Below are positions 11,411 through 24,389 of a stretch of 64,000 bases of DNA, piece by piece (within the stretch, counting starts at the first letter, position 1; every line of letters starts with the position of its first letter). The stretch comes from Pyrus communis (Eukaryota > Streptophyta > Magnoliopsida > Rosales > Rosaceae). The notes under the pieces were generated by a model, which had not been told where the DNA came from, made no database searches, and saw only the letters and a list, made by a program, of their open reading frames with translations. The translations under genes and the position numbers were made by a program. The stretch is taken from assembly GCF_963583255.1 (NCBI RefSeq), contig NC_084815.1, positions 12,075,724 to 12,139,723 on the forward strand. Direction: 5' to 3'.

Positions 11411-11750
11411 TTAGAGATATGTTAGGATTACATGTGGGTGAGGCTTAGAAAAAAAAAAGCAATATTTGGTTGTGTAAAATTACATTTCTGCCCCATATTT
11501 CTTATTCATGTTCTGTTTTAATTAGAGAGTTAAACCGGTAATTTCATAGAATTTTGATGTTTTATTAATTAGTAGAGATTATAGATATGTTAGGATTATA
11601 TGTAGGTGAGACTTTGAAAAAAAAAAATGTAAAATTTGGTTGTATGAAATTACATTTCGATTCTATATTTTTTATTCATGTTCTGTTTTAATTAAAGGTT
11701 AAACTGGTTATTTAAAAAAATTTTGGTTGACGATAAATTAGTAGAGATTA
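11411..11750 (+). repeat. Two-copy direct repeat upstream of SIG2
   Basis: A unit of about 165 bp occurs twice in tandem. Each copy has 'agatatgttaggatta', an A-run, 'aaattacatttc' and 'tattcatgttctgttttaatta'. Identity is roughly 80 percent by eye. The rest of 11348-11817 is AT-rich with no gene. Confidence 0.7.
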
Positions 11751-11817
11751 ACACCGGTATCCGTATGTTTTTAGTTTTGGGTGGTCCAAAACTCCAAATC
11801 CGAGGATAAGAAAACCG

Positions 11818-11905
11818 CTCACTCTCTCTCCCTCCCTCTCTTTCTCTCTTCCTCTCTTCCTCTCTCGCTTCCATCTCCATCTCCAATTCCTTCTTCCTCT
11901 GTTTC
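11818..11905 (+). promoter_or_regulatory. CT-rich core promoter / 5' leader of SIG2
   Basis: A dense (CT)n-type pyrimidine tract lies about 100-180 bp upstream of the SIG2 ATG. Such Y-patch tracts are typical of plant TATA-less promoters and 5' UTRs. No clear TATA box was seen nearby. The transcription start is not determined. Confidence 0.5.
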
Positions 11906-12001
11906 GCGCTCAAGCGACTGACTGAGACTCACTGACTACATGCCAATGCCTTTGAAGCTTTATGTGTAGAAGAAGAAGAACGAGAAGACAAGAAGAAAGA
12001 T

Positions 12002-15000
12002 ATGTCAGTCTTATCAATTTCATCATCGTCGTCGTCGTCCGCAGCCGTTGGATTCTGTCCTTCCCACAAACACGCCCTTCCCAATGCCTCATTTCTCACC
12101 CCACTCCATCTCGTTGGGGCCCACCCAGCAAGTGACCAGAAGAATACCAAGAAGCAGAAGAGGAGAGCCGCCGCCGTTGGAGGAGGAGTCGTCATGGCCA
12201 CCAAGCTCACAGTCCTCAGGACCCACCATACCCTTTTCTGTGATGAATTGTTTAAGGACAGGAGCTTCCAAGGTTTCAATCCTTTGAATTACATTCTGCA
12301 TTCTTGTTACTTTTTTTGCCCATTTCAGTTGATTGCTCTACGCTCTCACCTGTGCAACCTTGCTGTTTTACATCGAAATTTCATGTAATAGTGTGACATT
12401 TTTTTTTTTTTTTTGAGATGATTTTTTTTTGGTTGAAATATACTTCTGTTGGATATACCAAGATGTAGTCGTGGAAGGCCCGGCTTTAGTGATGGTCAAT
12501 GGATACTCATTAGCTAAATGGAGGCACATTCAAGTGTTCAATGTGTTAATTGTGGTGGTGAGTGGTGGTGTTTGTGTTGGTGACGGTGCTGATAGTGATG
12601 GGCACCCATTGACCATCCCACCGGCTTATTGTTTAGAGTTGGAGAACAGAGGAGATTTGAATTGTTTTTTCTTTTCTGTGATATTCCAACGGTATGCAAC
12701 TTTTCCTTATGATTTATCGGTTGAAATATGCAGCAAAAACTAGAGATCCTCTGTGTTTCCGGGCACAATATATCTTATCCACTACACCGCGTTCAACATC
12801 AACAGCAACAACTACAGTGCTTGATATGGAGAATCTCAGACTACCTTCCTTAGAATTTAATTCCGATTCTTTGGCTTCAAGTAGACCGTGGACATACACA
12901 GGGGCAATTGATCCTTCCACTGAGGTAATAGTTACTAATCGAGAATGTTTAGTCAAATGCCTGCTGGATTTACATGATTCTCAGGTAATAGATAAATTAC
13001 ACAAACTAGGTTTGCATTCATTCAATTAAATAACAAAAAACGTTCTAAAAATTTGACATGGATTATGGTTGGGTTCTCAGATAGTTTTTGAACATGTTTT
13101 AGCTGCTGTGGCCTAGCCACCTTCACTTGTTCATCGCATACTTGCAATGACAAATTCTGATCGCATGCTCTATTGTGGGTTTAGAGTTTAGGATTCCAGT
13201 ATTTTCTTTCCCCGTTTGATTTTTTATGTATGAAGGATGTTGAGCTTACAACTCTAATTAACTTGGGTGGATATCATCAGGCGAACTTTGGATCAACTTT
13301 AGCTACAGAAACTCTTCTTACGAGTGAAGAGGCTGTAATAGCAGCTGCTGCGGCTGAAGCTGTTACTCTTGCAAAAGCAGCTCTGAAGGTTGCAAAGGAT
13401 CTGGCTATGCTGGTTAGCACTAATCACTCTGCTAAACCAGAAATTTCATCTCCAGTTTCTCCAGAGACTAATGCTTTGCATTTCAATTGGGCTCAGCATA
13501 TAGAAACTAAACCGGTTAGAGTAGGAGCTTCCATGGGAGCTGAAACTGCATTTTTGGAAGACCATTTCATTCAATCTGCAGAAAAAGAGTCAGAAGAAGT
13601 GGAGCGAACAAATGAAGAATTTGAACTTCTGCAGGAGCAACTTTCCAAGGGTATAACGGCAAAATCGAGTCGTCAAACCGAAAGGAAGGCCAGAAGATCA
13701 AAAGCAGCAGAAAAGGCTGCTGCAAGTGTTGTGTCTGTGAAGTCTGGTTCAACCAGTAGAAAAAAGCGTTCTTCAGTACAAGAAATAGACCACTCAGATC
13801 CCTTGCGTTACTTGAGATCTACTACCCACACATCTCGGCTTCTTACGGCGAACGAAGAAATTGAGCTTTCTGCAGGAATTCAGGTACTACTAGTGTCATC
13901 GTGAGGGTTTTGAATCCACCTTGTTTATTATGAAATATATCAACTACTCCTTGCAATCTTCATTGATACTGCACCCTTGCACCCTCAGACAATATAATAA
14001 CAAATAAAAAAATGAATGAAAAAGTTTGTTTACCCTTTTTGTAGCTGATAAGGTTGCATCCACGCTGATAACTACTCACAAATATACTTCCATTTTGCAG
14101 TGGTTTAAAAATGAACCATGCACACAATACCCTTTCCTGGTTTAAGTATGACTTAATGTCTAGCTAACATTTCGTCTAATTATGTGGGTTATGACGGAGG
14201 CTAAAATATACTACACCCATGGGTTGATATGTAATCTATTGATAGATTCACTAAAAATTGTTTATGGCCAACATTTTAGGAAGTTACTTTTCCTGTTCAT
14301 GTATTTCATAGAATTAAATTCGAAGAGTATAACTGTATAAGGCTTTTGCTGGGAAGCTTTGGATTACAATTAAGCATGGATTTTGATTGATATAGTATGT
14401 TATCATGTCATGGATGAAAAAGGGGAAAATTTCAAGGAAATTGTTCAGTCCTAGAAATTTAAATGCACGTAGAAGTAGTTATAGAACACAAGTAGAAGTA
14501 GGAAAATAGTAAAGTCGTTGTAATAGTTTACAAGTAGAAGTAAAAAGACATTAAGAGTTTCAATTGCACGTATAGTTCAAGAAATATGCAGGCTTTAAAG
14601 AAAACGTTCTTGGAATATCTAGAGTTAATTTGACTATTGTATTTTTATTTCAGGAACTACTGAAACTGGAAAAGCTGCAGGAGGAGCTTGCGCAAAGATG
14701 TGGCAGGCAGCCCACCATTGCACAATGGGCTGCAGCAGCAGGAGTTGATCAGAAGACTTTGAGGAAGCGTGTAAACTATGGTATTCTGTGCAAAGACAAA
14801 ATGATCAAGAGCAACATAAGGCTTGTTATATCAATTGCAAAAAATTATCAGGGATCTGGGATGAATCTTCAAGATCTTGTGCAGGTATGGTTTTATCTTT
14901 GTCATCATAGATATATATAATGGGTTAGGATTGGGGGTACCCATTTTTTGACATACATTTTGACACGCACTCTGTATGGCTCACTTCGTAATGTATTTCA

Positions 15001-15403
15001 ACGATCCAACCGTCTATCTTTTAGGTCTTTCTCAAAGATCATGTCTACCAAAGTCACCCAAATCTGCAACCTTATGACTGTTGGATTAAATGATAGTCAT
15101 TTTAGAGTTTCCTTCCTGAACCGTATCGTCCATTTTCTTTACTACAAATAATATTTTTCAAAGATGATCTATGAATGATGATCTCTGAAATATAGACAAT
15201 TTTTCAAAGATGATCAATGATGATCTAGTTTCAATGGTTTTGGATTGGATTTGTCTAATATTGTTCAAAGATGATCTATGAATGATGAATTGAAATATAG
15301 ATAATTTGGATCCTTGAAAAAGTTATGGATTGAGCCCTACAAAGTGTGTAAAAAATGGATGTCCTCTACTCTAATCCAACCCATATATTGTAAAATATAT
15401 ATA

Positions 15404-15461
<58 letters not shown>

Positions 15462-16478
15462 GTATGTATTTATATCTGTGTGTGTATTTTGTTTTTAATA
15501 TAAATTACTCTCTCCAGAGGATGAAAAAAAACTATTTTCTTCAAGTCTTGCCACCTTTGAGTTCTTATTCTTGGTTATTGACTTTCAGCAAGGATGTCGA
15601 GGCCTTGTAAGAGGTGCAGAGAAATTTGACGCTTCAAAGGGTTTTAAGTTCTCAACCTATGCACACTGGTGGATTAAACAGGCTGTTCGAAAATCTCTTT
15701 CCGACCAGTCCAGAACAATTCGCTTACCCGTGAGTTTTACCTTCATAAATTTCTTTTACCCTGTGGTTGCTATTTGGTATCATGGGTCGTGATGGTACAA
15801 TTGTTGGGACCCCACTTCACATTCCTGCTGAATTTGTGTATGTTAGTGCTTCATGTTTTTAATACTCTTTGCATTTACAATATTTTGGTAAAACAGTTTC
15901 ACATGGTGGAGGCGACGTATAGAGTTAAAGAGGCCAAAAAGCAATTGTATAGTTTAAATGGAAGACATCCTAATGATGAAGAAGTTGCAGAGGCAACAGG
16001 GCTATCGATGAAAAGGCTTTCTGCTGTATTACTGACTCCAAAAGCCCCTAGATCTCTGGACCAGAAAATTGGAATTAACCTGAATCTTAAACCTTCGGTC
16101 TGTCCTCTCTACATCCAATGAAACGGAAATTTTTATCCAACATTTTGTCACCTTTTGTGTGCTCCTTTTCTGACGATTTCATGTTGTTCTTCACAGGAAG
16201 TAATCTCAGATCCCGACGCAGAAACAGCAGAAGATCTGCTGATGAAAAAGTTTATGAAACAGGATTTGGAGAAGGTACTAGATAGTCTCAATCCTAGAGA
16301 GAAGCAGGTTGTCAGATGGAGGTTTGGATTGGAGGATGGAAGGATGAAGACATTGCAAGAGATAGGGGAGCTGATGGGTGTTAGTAGGGAGAGAATTAGA
16401 CAAATAGAGTCATGTGCGTTTCGAAAACTGAAGAACAAGAAAAGAACTAAACATTTACAGCAATATGCAGTTTCATAG
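12002..16478 (+). CDS. SIG2: Plastid RNA polymerase sigma factor SIG2 (SIGB)
   Basis: Predicted coding exons: 12002-12272, 12734-12924, 13281-13883, 14654-14884, 15589-15729, 15897-16097, 16197-16478. All introns are GT..AG and all joins are in frame, giving 639 aa. The nuclear-encoded sigma-70 factor directs the bacterial-type plastid RNA polymerase to promoters; Arabidopsis SIG2 serves some tRNA and psaJ genes and early chloroplast development. The Ser-rich N-terminus (about 1-90) looks like a chloroplast transit peptide. Residues about 155-330 form a variable, Ala/Glu-rich conserved plant extension. Region 1.2 starts near the DPLRYLR motif at the end of exon 3. Region 2 (exons 4-5) has [11 protein letters not shown] and [15 protein letters not shown] for -10 recognition and melting. 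Region 3 starts at [13 protein letters not shown] in exon 6. Region 4 (about 575-630) has the helix-turn-helix [20 protein letters not shown] for -35 binding. Intron 4 holds a microsatellite. Exon 1 is the least certain part. Confidence 0.95.
15395..15475 (+). repeat. (AT)n/(GTAT)n microsatellite in SIG2 intron 4
   Basis: An (AT) run followed by about eight GTAT units and degenerate TATG/TGTG repeats, all within intron 4. Diverged copies of a 'caaagatgatctatgaatgatg' motif also occur at about 15155-15300 in the same intron. Confidence 0.9.
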
Positions 16479-18935
16479 CTCATACAGGGCATCTTGATTT
16501 TCATTTATATTATGGCTTCAATTTTCATGTTGCCGAGGGGAAATGTACTCTTTTCACTTTCTGTAATACGAGAGAATATTTGTGCACAGAAACAGAATTT
16601 TTTGGATCTAGCATTTCAAATTCTTTTAATGTATCAAAGTGGAAAGAAATTCATATGAACAAGCATAAAGACTCGTATCTCAGGTACTATTTTCACTCGA
16701 TTTGAACTCCTACTTCCAGCATTCTTTCTGCTAACATTATTTCTCTCCACACCCATGCAGTGTTAAGTAGTGTTTGATCATGCACCGTACAGTTTGTTTT
16801 CTCAAAGGAGAAGCAGTCAGCGTGCGTGGTGGATAAAATACATCGGTAAGAGGTTCATTCTATCTGGAACTTGCCATCGTAGTGTGGTCAGTGCGGTAAG
16901 GCACTACAGTGGTTTTCAGCTTGTCATGGTTGTATGCTAACATGGACAGGGATGTTCGTTCAGCATAGATGAAATTTGCAGGTTCGTTTCAATCCAGTTC
17001 AACATGGAATCACACTCTGGTACGTCTTCTTCAATATGGTTGATCCCGGTCTTATTTCTGATTCCCCAGTTACAGAGGTTTAGAATTATTTGTCATCTGA
17101 TCGAAACTATCCTTGTTTTCAGTTCCTATTTCCTTTAGCTTTTGATGTGATTAGTTGTACACTTTTAGATCTTTATATAAAGGTTAGTTCAACTTCTTCA
17201 TAAACAAGTTTGCTTCTAGATCAAGTAATGAGCCTACCAAAAAGCCAACGTTTAAGGTATTGCTTTGGGGATATTCAAGGTATGTTGAAGGAAATGAAAA
17301 AATTATGGCAAATTTGGAGGTAAGAGATGAATTACTCACAAAGAAAACTTATAATCGTCGCAAAATGGGAGGGTTAGAAGGGAGAAGTTTCGTTCATGTC
17401 AACTCCTCTTATAATCATCGCAAGATGAAAAATCATTCTCCTTCACCTTCAATGTACCTTGAATTTGGAGGTTATCCATTCCAATCAAATCTTTAATACC
17501 AAACGAGGCTTAAGGCTTCAACTTCCAATGATAAAAGTTACAACATCGACAAGAAATTCATTTTCCATTTTGGCCCCTATTGTTTCAACTTTGCAATTGT
17601 GGGAGGAGAGAATCAAACTTGGAATATATCTTTAACGAAAAATGGGCTATTAAAACTTAAACGCGAGGAGAGGAAATTTGGACATTCGACTTCTTCAAGA
17701 GAAATATTATAAAATTAAGAGCTAGTTCGTGATAATGTAAACTCATCTATTATTGGAGTTTGTACGTATGTCATATTTTGATGCGTTATTTTTCGCCATG
17801 CAGTCTGAGTTATTTGATTTCATCTTCAGTAGTGTAGGGGTTATATTAGACCACGGATTGGTTCTGCCTTGATTCATATTCGAATTCATTTCTTATCGGA
17901 TCAGCAGAATTCAATTTGAATCATTGGATCTGATGCTAATCGGATTCATATCATATCAGATCCTTATCAGATTTAATTTTTTAAACCCTTGGAAAGATTA
18001 AAATATTATTAGTAATCTCATTCCTTTATTATATTTTTCTATTTTTAATTAAAATTTTCTTGTTGAATACTAAGTTTTTTTATTGCATAATAAAACTTAA
18101 ATTACCTTTACTTAAAAGTATAAATAATATAAAAATCAAATAATATGTTATATTTGTTGATTTTAAATGCCCTTAGTTGATCTTGTTTATCGATAACCTC
18201 TGGTGTTTTGCAAGCTTATAAGATGATGCTAGCGAATATATGAACAATAAAGTAAACACGCTGCGCATAAACACAAAGAATTTAGCGAGGTTTGGTGAAC
18301 TTTGCTTACTCCTCGTGTGATCTCTCTTGAGACCTGCATTATAGAGAATAACAACCTGGTTACAATAGCATAGAGCTTCTCCAAGGGAAATCAAAATCCT
18401 AGGTGGAATGTCGTTATGCATATTTGACATCAAAATCTTTCCAACTGAAGTGTTATTTGTTGATTGGACTTAAAGGCTATGTGATTAAAAGTCAAATTTG
18501 ACATCAATATAAAATTTATTTTTAATTAATTTTAATGGTAGGTCCCTTATTACACTAGCATTTTAATTAATAAAAATTTTGTTTCAACATTTTTTTAATA
18601 ATTACAACATTTAAAGTTCTATTTTAATAAGAAAATAACATTTGACAATTTGATTGGAAAAGTACAAAATTTGACATAAGACTTTAAATTGTCACATCAG
18701 CCATCAATTACAACTTGAGTGTTATAATTTGACATTTCCTTTGAAGATGGTCTTAATGTGCTAAACCCCAAAACCTTGTTTTAAATCTCTCTCTCTCTTT
18801 CTTGGGTGAAAGCACTCTTACGGAATTTGAAATCAATTCTTAGTAAAAATGCAAGCTAATCGAAGAAAAATACTTAAAGTGCTTCCCAAACAAGCCCATA
18901 AAAATGTTGAGCTACAACACCAGATTTGAACATAC
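16479..18935. other. Intergenic region between convergent genes
   Basis: Contains the 3' UTRs of SIG2 and of the Mpv17 gene. It is AT-rich. About 17340-17440 has two copies of a 'cttataatcrtcgcaaratg' motif 70 bp apart. About 18430-18740 has repeated 'aatttgacat' motifs that could be a MITE, but no termini or TSD could be fixed. No gene is supported. Confidence 0.6.
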
Positions 18936-21900
18936 CTAAGTTTGAAGAACCTCTTTGTGAGCTTTGAATGATAGGATAACATTCCATGTCAAAGATATAA
19001 AGTTAGCAGTAAGGACCTGGAAACACAAAAACAAAAAGAGTATTAAGAAAAATAAAACGAGAGGATTCCCGAATGAAACTGGAAAATAAGTAGTTTACAT
19101 AAAAGCCAGCTTTCGAAATGAAACTCATAAACATAACCCGATGAGGGTTCTAAATTCTAATCGCACACCTAATTCGTTTCAATCCAGTTCTACATTAGGT
19201 ATCCCATCCATTTTCCTGTACACCGAATTTACTTTCGATCACAGCATTCCATCAATTTTCAGTCTTTTCCGGTCTAGCTTTTTATCTTTAAACAAGCTCA
19301 AGTATAATCCAGTTTATGCCCTCTCAGGTAGACTGGATCATTCCAGTCTAGGCTGAATGAAAATTACGTGAACAAGAAGTGGTATCAGAGCTAGGTTTGG
19401 CTGATATCCGTTTATAATGGAGGGTGCAACTGGCTTTAACTTATTGTGTATATCGCGTTTAAGAATAGGAAAACAAAACAACATCAAGAGGCAGAAAGAG
19501 AGTCCCTTCTGTGACACCAAGAAACCCGTGCGTTGAGACTCTTGGCTCCTTGCAGGGACTATTAAAGGTCGGGGGCAGTTAGGCATCTGCAGTCTGAAAC
19601 TTTATCATATCCCAAATAATATCCCTAAGCATATTCTGTCTAGGAGCCATAAAATATGTATAACTTCTTTATACCGTTCTAACCTGGAATTGCTGTGGGA
19701 CAAACCGAAAGTTAAGAAATTGGAAAGGTATCCACAGTTGCCAATTAGCTAGCACAGCAGAAAACCACTCCTACGCAAACAGATACTTCATATTAACAAA
19801 TGTAGTTTGTATGCAAATTTACAAAAGTAAATACAATCATTCCATTAGGTTTCAAAGCACATAGATTCAATTCTTTTAACACCACCTGTTGAAGCTTGGG
19901 TACAACTTGTGAACTTTTTCCCTCCAGAGTCATCAATGTTGATAAGAAAACTCCAATGAATATAGGAGCAAAAAGAAACTGCAGCAACATTAACCCGAAA
20001 GTTACAATATGTATTTAAAAAAATAATTATCACTTGTCATGAACTTTAATAACCTGAAATGAAAATTTGAGGTCACCTGATCAAGTACGAGACGCAGGAA
20101 TGCACCTGATGCTCCAGGCATCGTTACCAGTTTGCTTAGATACAAATACCTAATGACAAAAGGTGGTGTAATGAAAACGTACAAGAGCAAAACATGAAAA
20201 GGAAGGAAATACACATAGAAACAAAGAAAAATTACCATGAAATTAGATAGATTACTTATTTACAAATCCAATGTAATTTTAGATTTTTTTTCCAGGGAAC
20301 TTGATGGCGTGAAATGCCATATGATAAATTAAACTGTCTGCTGTACAGGAGGGACAGAACAGACATTAAAATTTTGTACCAAAAGGATGTACCCATACAT
20401 TCATATCAGTTGACAGTTACTGTGCGTTTCTAAAGTTCGTATCCTATTCGTATCTGTTTTTAAATGATAACAACAATAATGAAAGCAGTACTATAATGAT
20501 GATTCTAAACTTCAGGCTTACAGATGGAATTTTGAATTGTTACCAGAAATGCAACGTCGGACCTACTAACACCAGCCCCAACAGGGTAAACAAGAACGTT
20601 CTTTTCAGGTCCAGGTACGGAGCTTTATCAATGACAAGCTGGGGCAAAGAATCACATTAGCATTGTCATACTCTGAGAGAAAACAGCATGATCACATAAA
20701 GATAAGTGATAACTACCATTTTGCAAATGGTACAACCACTCAGTATAATAACTTACAAATTGTACATCATTGTGCGCACCAGAAACCACTCAAAGTTTCA
20801 ACATTACAACATGTGAAAAACTTTATTCTTTTGAAAGGCGATTGAGCCAATACAATGCCATGGTCTTGAGGCAGTTACCTATTCAGCTTGATTTTAGAGA
20901 TGATATACAACAAGAAAATTGAGCATCTCAAGTAACAAGTAACACCACTCTAACAGAATAATCTAGGATCACCAGTCCTAGTTCAAATAAACTTCAGTAT
21001 GTTATTTCTAAATCAGAAAGATAACTGTGTAGCTTACTTGAGATCAAGGGTTCAAGATAAGTGGTTCTAGCAAGCACCAAATCAGATTTGCAAAGCTAAT
21101 CCATTGTTGGAACAGAGATCATAGCATTAGTTTTGTCCCTTTCAAGTTTTATCTTCTTCGTTCTTTGTTCTTCCAATTTTCTTCTTTATAAATCACATCT
21201 AATTTGCCAACTCAGCCGTCCACCCCGATAACAGTTTTTTGTTTCTTTTTTGTCAGAATCATAAGATGTCTAATAGTCCCCATTAACTCCTAGTTTGGTT
21301 CTAGACCCCTTCAGTAGACTAAAACAACATTTTTGAACTAAGAATGCTGAATACAAACTATCAGTATCAGATGAACGTGTCTTCTAGACACACGAAAGTG
21401 CTTTCTCCAAGCTGCCTCGTTATAAAATTTTCAATGACACATTATATCTATTTGGGGAAAGAAACATGAATCTTAAACCCCCTTTAACCCTTGTTTTCCC
21501 ACTAAAGTATCCAGAACTACCTTGGGACCACACCACAACCCTAATCCCCATCCCCAAAATCCACAAACTCCTAGATTAAGATGACAACATTATACCAGTA
21601 CAAATATACTTGAGTGACAACAAAAGATAAGGAAAATATATGCAATCTTGAACAAAAAATGCACACCAAGGATGTTGAAATGCAAGTTGAAGATAACGCA
21701 GAAAAACAGAGAAAGAAAGATAAACCACTCAACAAATTTTGTTAACGGAAACTACAGGAACATTACCTGGCAGACTACATCCCCAGTAAGAGTTAAAAGG
21801 GCAGATGTCAGAGCTTTTGTTGCAACAGGATACTTTGCAAGAAGATCCAAATACCTGAAAATATACAAAATCCAAGCTGGTAATGCTGAACAGGAACATT

Positions 21901-22693
21901 ATTTTCTGACTGATTAGCTGAGAAAAAAGTTCATAATTCTAATTCTATCCTCAGGATTGAACATAAGACCAAGTGTTAGTGTACATAAAATTTGATACAT
22001 ATGCAACCCAAGTCGAAGACTATGTAGGATATTGAGTAATGTACAAAGCCTGAGCATTTTAAACTGCAAACTTACCAAAATTCAACTACAGGCTCTAAGC
22101 TTTTTATCCCGCTAACCGTTAAACTTTCATCTTATATTTTATTCTTTGAAATTGGAATTGTTTCATTACAAATGTACAGAAGGTTCAATTCTTCGTTTTA
22201 TACAGTCAAAAGTAATGTTGTAGCTATCATTAGAAAATACACATCAATGCAACAAAAGCTTGGACATTGAAATTTGAAAATAAGGTTACCACGAAAGCAA
22301 TGACCAATTGTTTTCACCACGACCACCGCCTTCACTGTTTGCACCGCCGTCACCTCCGCCGCCATAGTTTCCATCACCAGAGCTGCCGCCTCCACCAGTT
22401 CCACCCGACCCACCATCGGAAACAACCGAGAGACGAAACCGGTCATAACCCAGTTGCCTAAAACCTATTTCAGAACGACCCAAGTCCTTAAGCCCGACTT
22501 CAATGCCGGAATTCAGGGCAAATGAGTGAGGCTGGCACATAGAAGATCTCCGAAAGCTCCTTATTTGAACTGGATTTGCTGCAATCCTAGACACAGTACA
22601 AGAATGCAAAGAGGGTCTACGAGAACAGCCAACGAACCGGTTTAGGAACGGGATTTTACGAGTGAGTGAGAGGGATGCAGGGTTTAGAGCCAT
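18936..22693 (-). CDS. Mpv17/PMP22 family membrane protein, plastid-type
   Basis: Predicted exons on the minus strand: 22693-22290, 21854-21767, 20638-20544, 20149-20077, 19978-19886, 19770-19684, 19016-18936. All introns are GT..AG and in frame, giving 306 aa. The N-terminus (1-90) is basic, Ser-rich and acid-poor, as in chloroplast transit peptides. A Gly-rich linker spans 93-126. The Mpv17/PMP22 domain starts about 135 (LAKYPVATKALTSALLTLTGD) and ends at the stop. Its motifs are GPTLHFWYLYLSKL (exons 3-4), LDQFLFAPIFIGVF (exons 4-5) and the signature WQLWIPFQFLNFRFVP (exon 6), with four hydrophobic segments. Family members are small organelle membrane proteins (peroxisome, mitochondrion, plastid) proposed to affect permeability or metabolite transport; the substrate is unknown. 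It resembles Arabidopsis At5g19750-type proteins (recall). Introns 2 and 6 are the long ones. It converges on SIG2 with 2.4 kb between. Confidence 0.92.
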
Positions 22694-22778
22694 TTCGTGC
22701 TATGAACTGAAGCGGCACTTGGAAATGTGACGTTTTGGGGTCGATAGGCATACAAAAGGGCTGCCTGTTCTCTCGTGT

Positions 22779-22784
22779 CACGTG
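22779..22784. promoter_or_regulatory. G-box (CACGTG) upstream of the Mpv17 gene
   Basis: A palindromic CACGTG, in the context TGTCACGTGTTA, lies 86 bp upstream of the start codon at 22693. G-boxes bind bZIP and bHLH factors such as HY5 and PIFs, and are common in light-regulated plastid-protein genes. Functional use is inferred only. Confidence 0.45.
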
Positions 22785-24242
22785 TTACTAATTAACAACC
22801 GATTCACCAGTGTCAGACTACTTAGTACTGGTTGAGGTAATTGTGATGTCTATATAAGAACAAAACACCGTAAAAATAATCCTATTACATTTGTTACTTT
22901 AACGGTGTGAGTTTGATAAATATCGAGTTTTATATATCAACTCGCAAAGATGCCCACGTTCTGTTGCAGGTTTAAAACCATGATCACAATTTAACACACT
23001 TATTATCTCAAGTAATGGGACTAATTAATCTTTCCAACAATGATTATCAACTAAAATTGGCCCACAAATTAATTAAAAAGAAAGACCAAGTGAAAATTTG
23101 AACACTATTAGCAGATGCATACATATACAAGAACTTTTATAACCAATGTTTTCTATTTTGTTTTTTTACTTTCCGTTGGTCAATTTCTTTGCACCTCTTT
23201 CTCAAATGCAAACTCAAATCTTCTCAATTTTATACCTAAAATGTCGAATTAGATCATCAAATTTCAGGATTGGATAACTATGAAAATACTACTATTGTGG
23301 AACAGAAAACATAAGGAAACAACAGCAGGGCAAGGTAGCAAGACGTTGTTCTTTAGGCTAGGGTTTTAAAAAGAAAATTCCCTTCTTCCTCCGGCAGCTT
23401 CTGCTTTGCCGATTTGCTGCTTTTCTCAAGCAGGTTTCTGGAATAGAGTGAGTGAGTTTTGGGTTCGCTGAACATTAGGAATCTGGTGGTGAAATTGATC
23501 TCGATGAGTAGCTAGGGATTTGGGTTTGGAAGTATCTGGATAAAAACGTTAAAACACTGTTGCTTATGAACAGTGTTTTTCTCGTTCCGCTTTAATATAG
23601 AGTACTAGAAAAAGTGCCCGTGCGTTACTGGGTGTTTAAAATATTTTGGAAATATATTCATAGAGATAATAGAGGGGTTTTATGTTGCGAGTTTCAAAAC
23701 TGTATAGAACAAGTAAAATTTGTAAATGTATATATACGATAGGTGATACTATTTATATACATGCGGAATGCAGGAAGGAAATTGTAGATCATTTGTTCTT
23801 AATCAAGATCACAAATGTAAAAGACAATTTCAAGAGCTATTTCTAGACAGTTGAACATTAAGAACCGTTTCAGCAAGAATTATGCACGATCTTTGTGAAA
23901 CTATATGATGAATGATAGAACATTGTAAAACAAATATGGACTGGAGCTGATCTTAAAATTCATTTAAAGGGGAAATGGTAAATACCGTTTGCTTGAGATG
24001 CTAACTTAATGTTTCATCATTCAAATGATATTGCTTTTGTTGGACAACGACAAAGAGGGGATGTGGGGTGGATGACACCAGAGGGAATAAACACCGACCA
24101 AAATCATAAATTTAAAAAAACAACAGTCATACGAAGAGACTGTTTAACAACTAATGGCAGAAAAGTAAGTCAGAAACGAAATGGAAAGGAGAATATATCA
24201 TGGAACAATTACCAGTTTCATTAACTAAAAAAATTTCCCCTC
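22785..24242. other. Upstream intergenic region with leader-like segment
   Basis: AT-rich with no intact gene. About 23330-23560 on the plus strand looks like a plant 5' leader: 'ctagggtttt' (telo-box-like), pyrimidine-rich sequence, then AAGCAG/GTTTCTGG resembling a 5'-UTR splice donor. No coding sequence follows. From about 23600 there is an AGTGCCCGTGCG motif often seen in dispersed repeats; no ends were found. Confidence 0.4.
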
Positions 24243-24389
24243 TCATCCACCAAAAGGATGGAAACTGTGCATCCTACCTTTCAGTTTTGCTTTAAACCTC
24301 CACAAAAGCAATAGGATGATGACTACGAACACTGCTCCCGCTACTGAAATTACTGCTATCACAACGGTGGATAATTTTTTTCTTGTTAC
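24243..24389 (-). pseudogene. Orphan last-exon-like fragment with membrane helix
   Basis: On the minus strand an AG acceptor (complement at 24390-24391, after a TATATA run) opens a 48-codon frame ending in TGA. It encodes a basic start (VTRKKLS), about 22 hydrophobic residues (TVVIAVISVAGAVFVVIILL) and a basic tail (WRFKAKLKGRMHSF). This reads like the C-terminal transmembrane exon of a type I membrane protein. No upstream exons are recognisable in 24390-24854 before the repeat cluster begins, so it is probably a gene remnant. The family is not recognised. Confidence 0.35.

Noticed and set aside
12429..12743. 104-aa ORF in SIG2 intron 1
   Set aside because: Lies between a good donor (12273) and acceptor (12733); the SIG2 frame resumes only after the acceptor.
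17260..17496. 78-aa ORF between the two host genes
   Set aside because: Contains an internal imperfect repeat and no recognisable family; no splice or promoter support.
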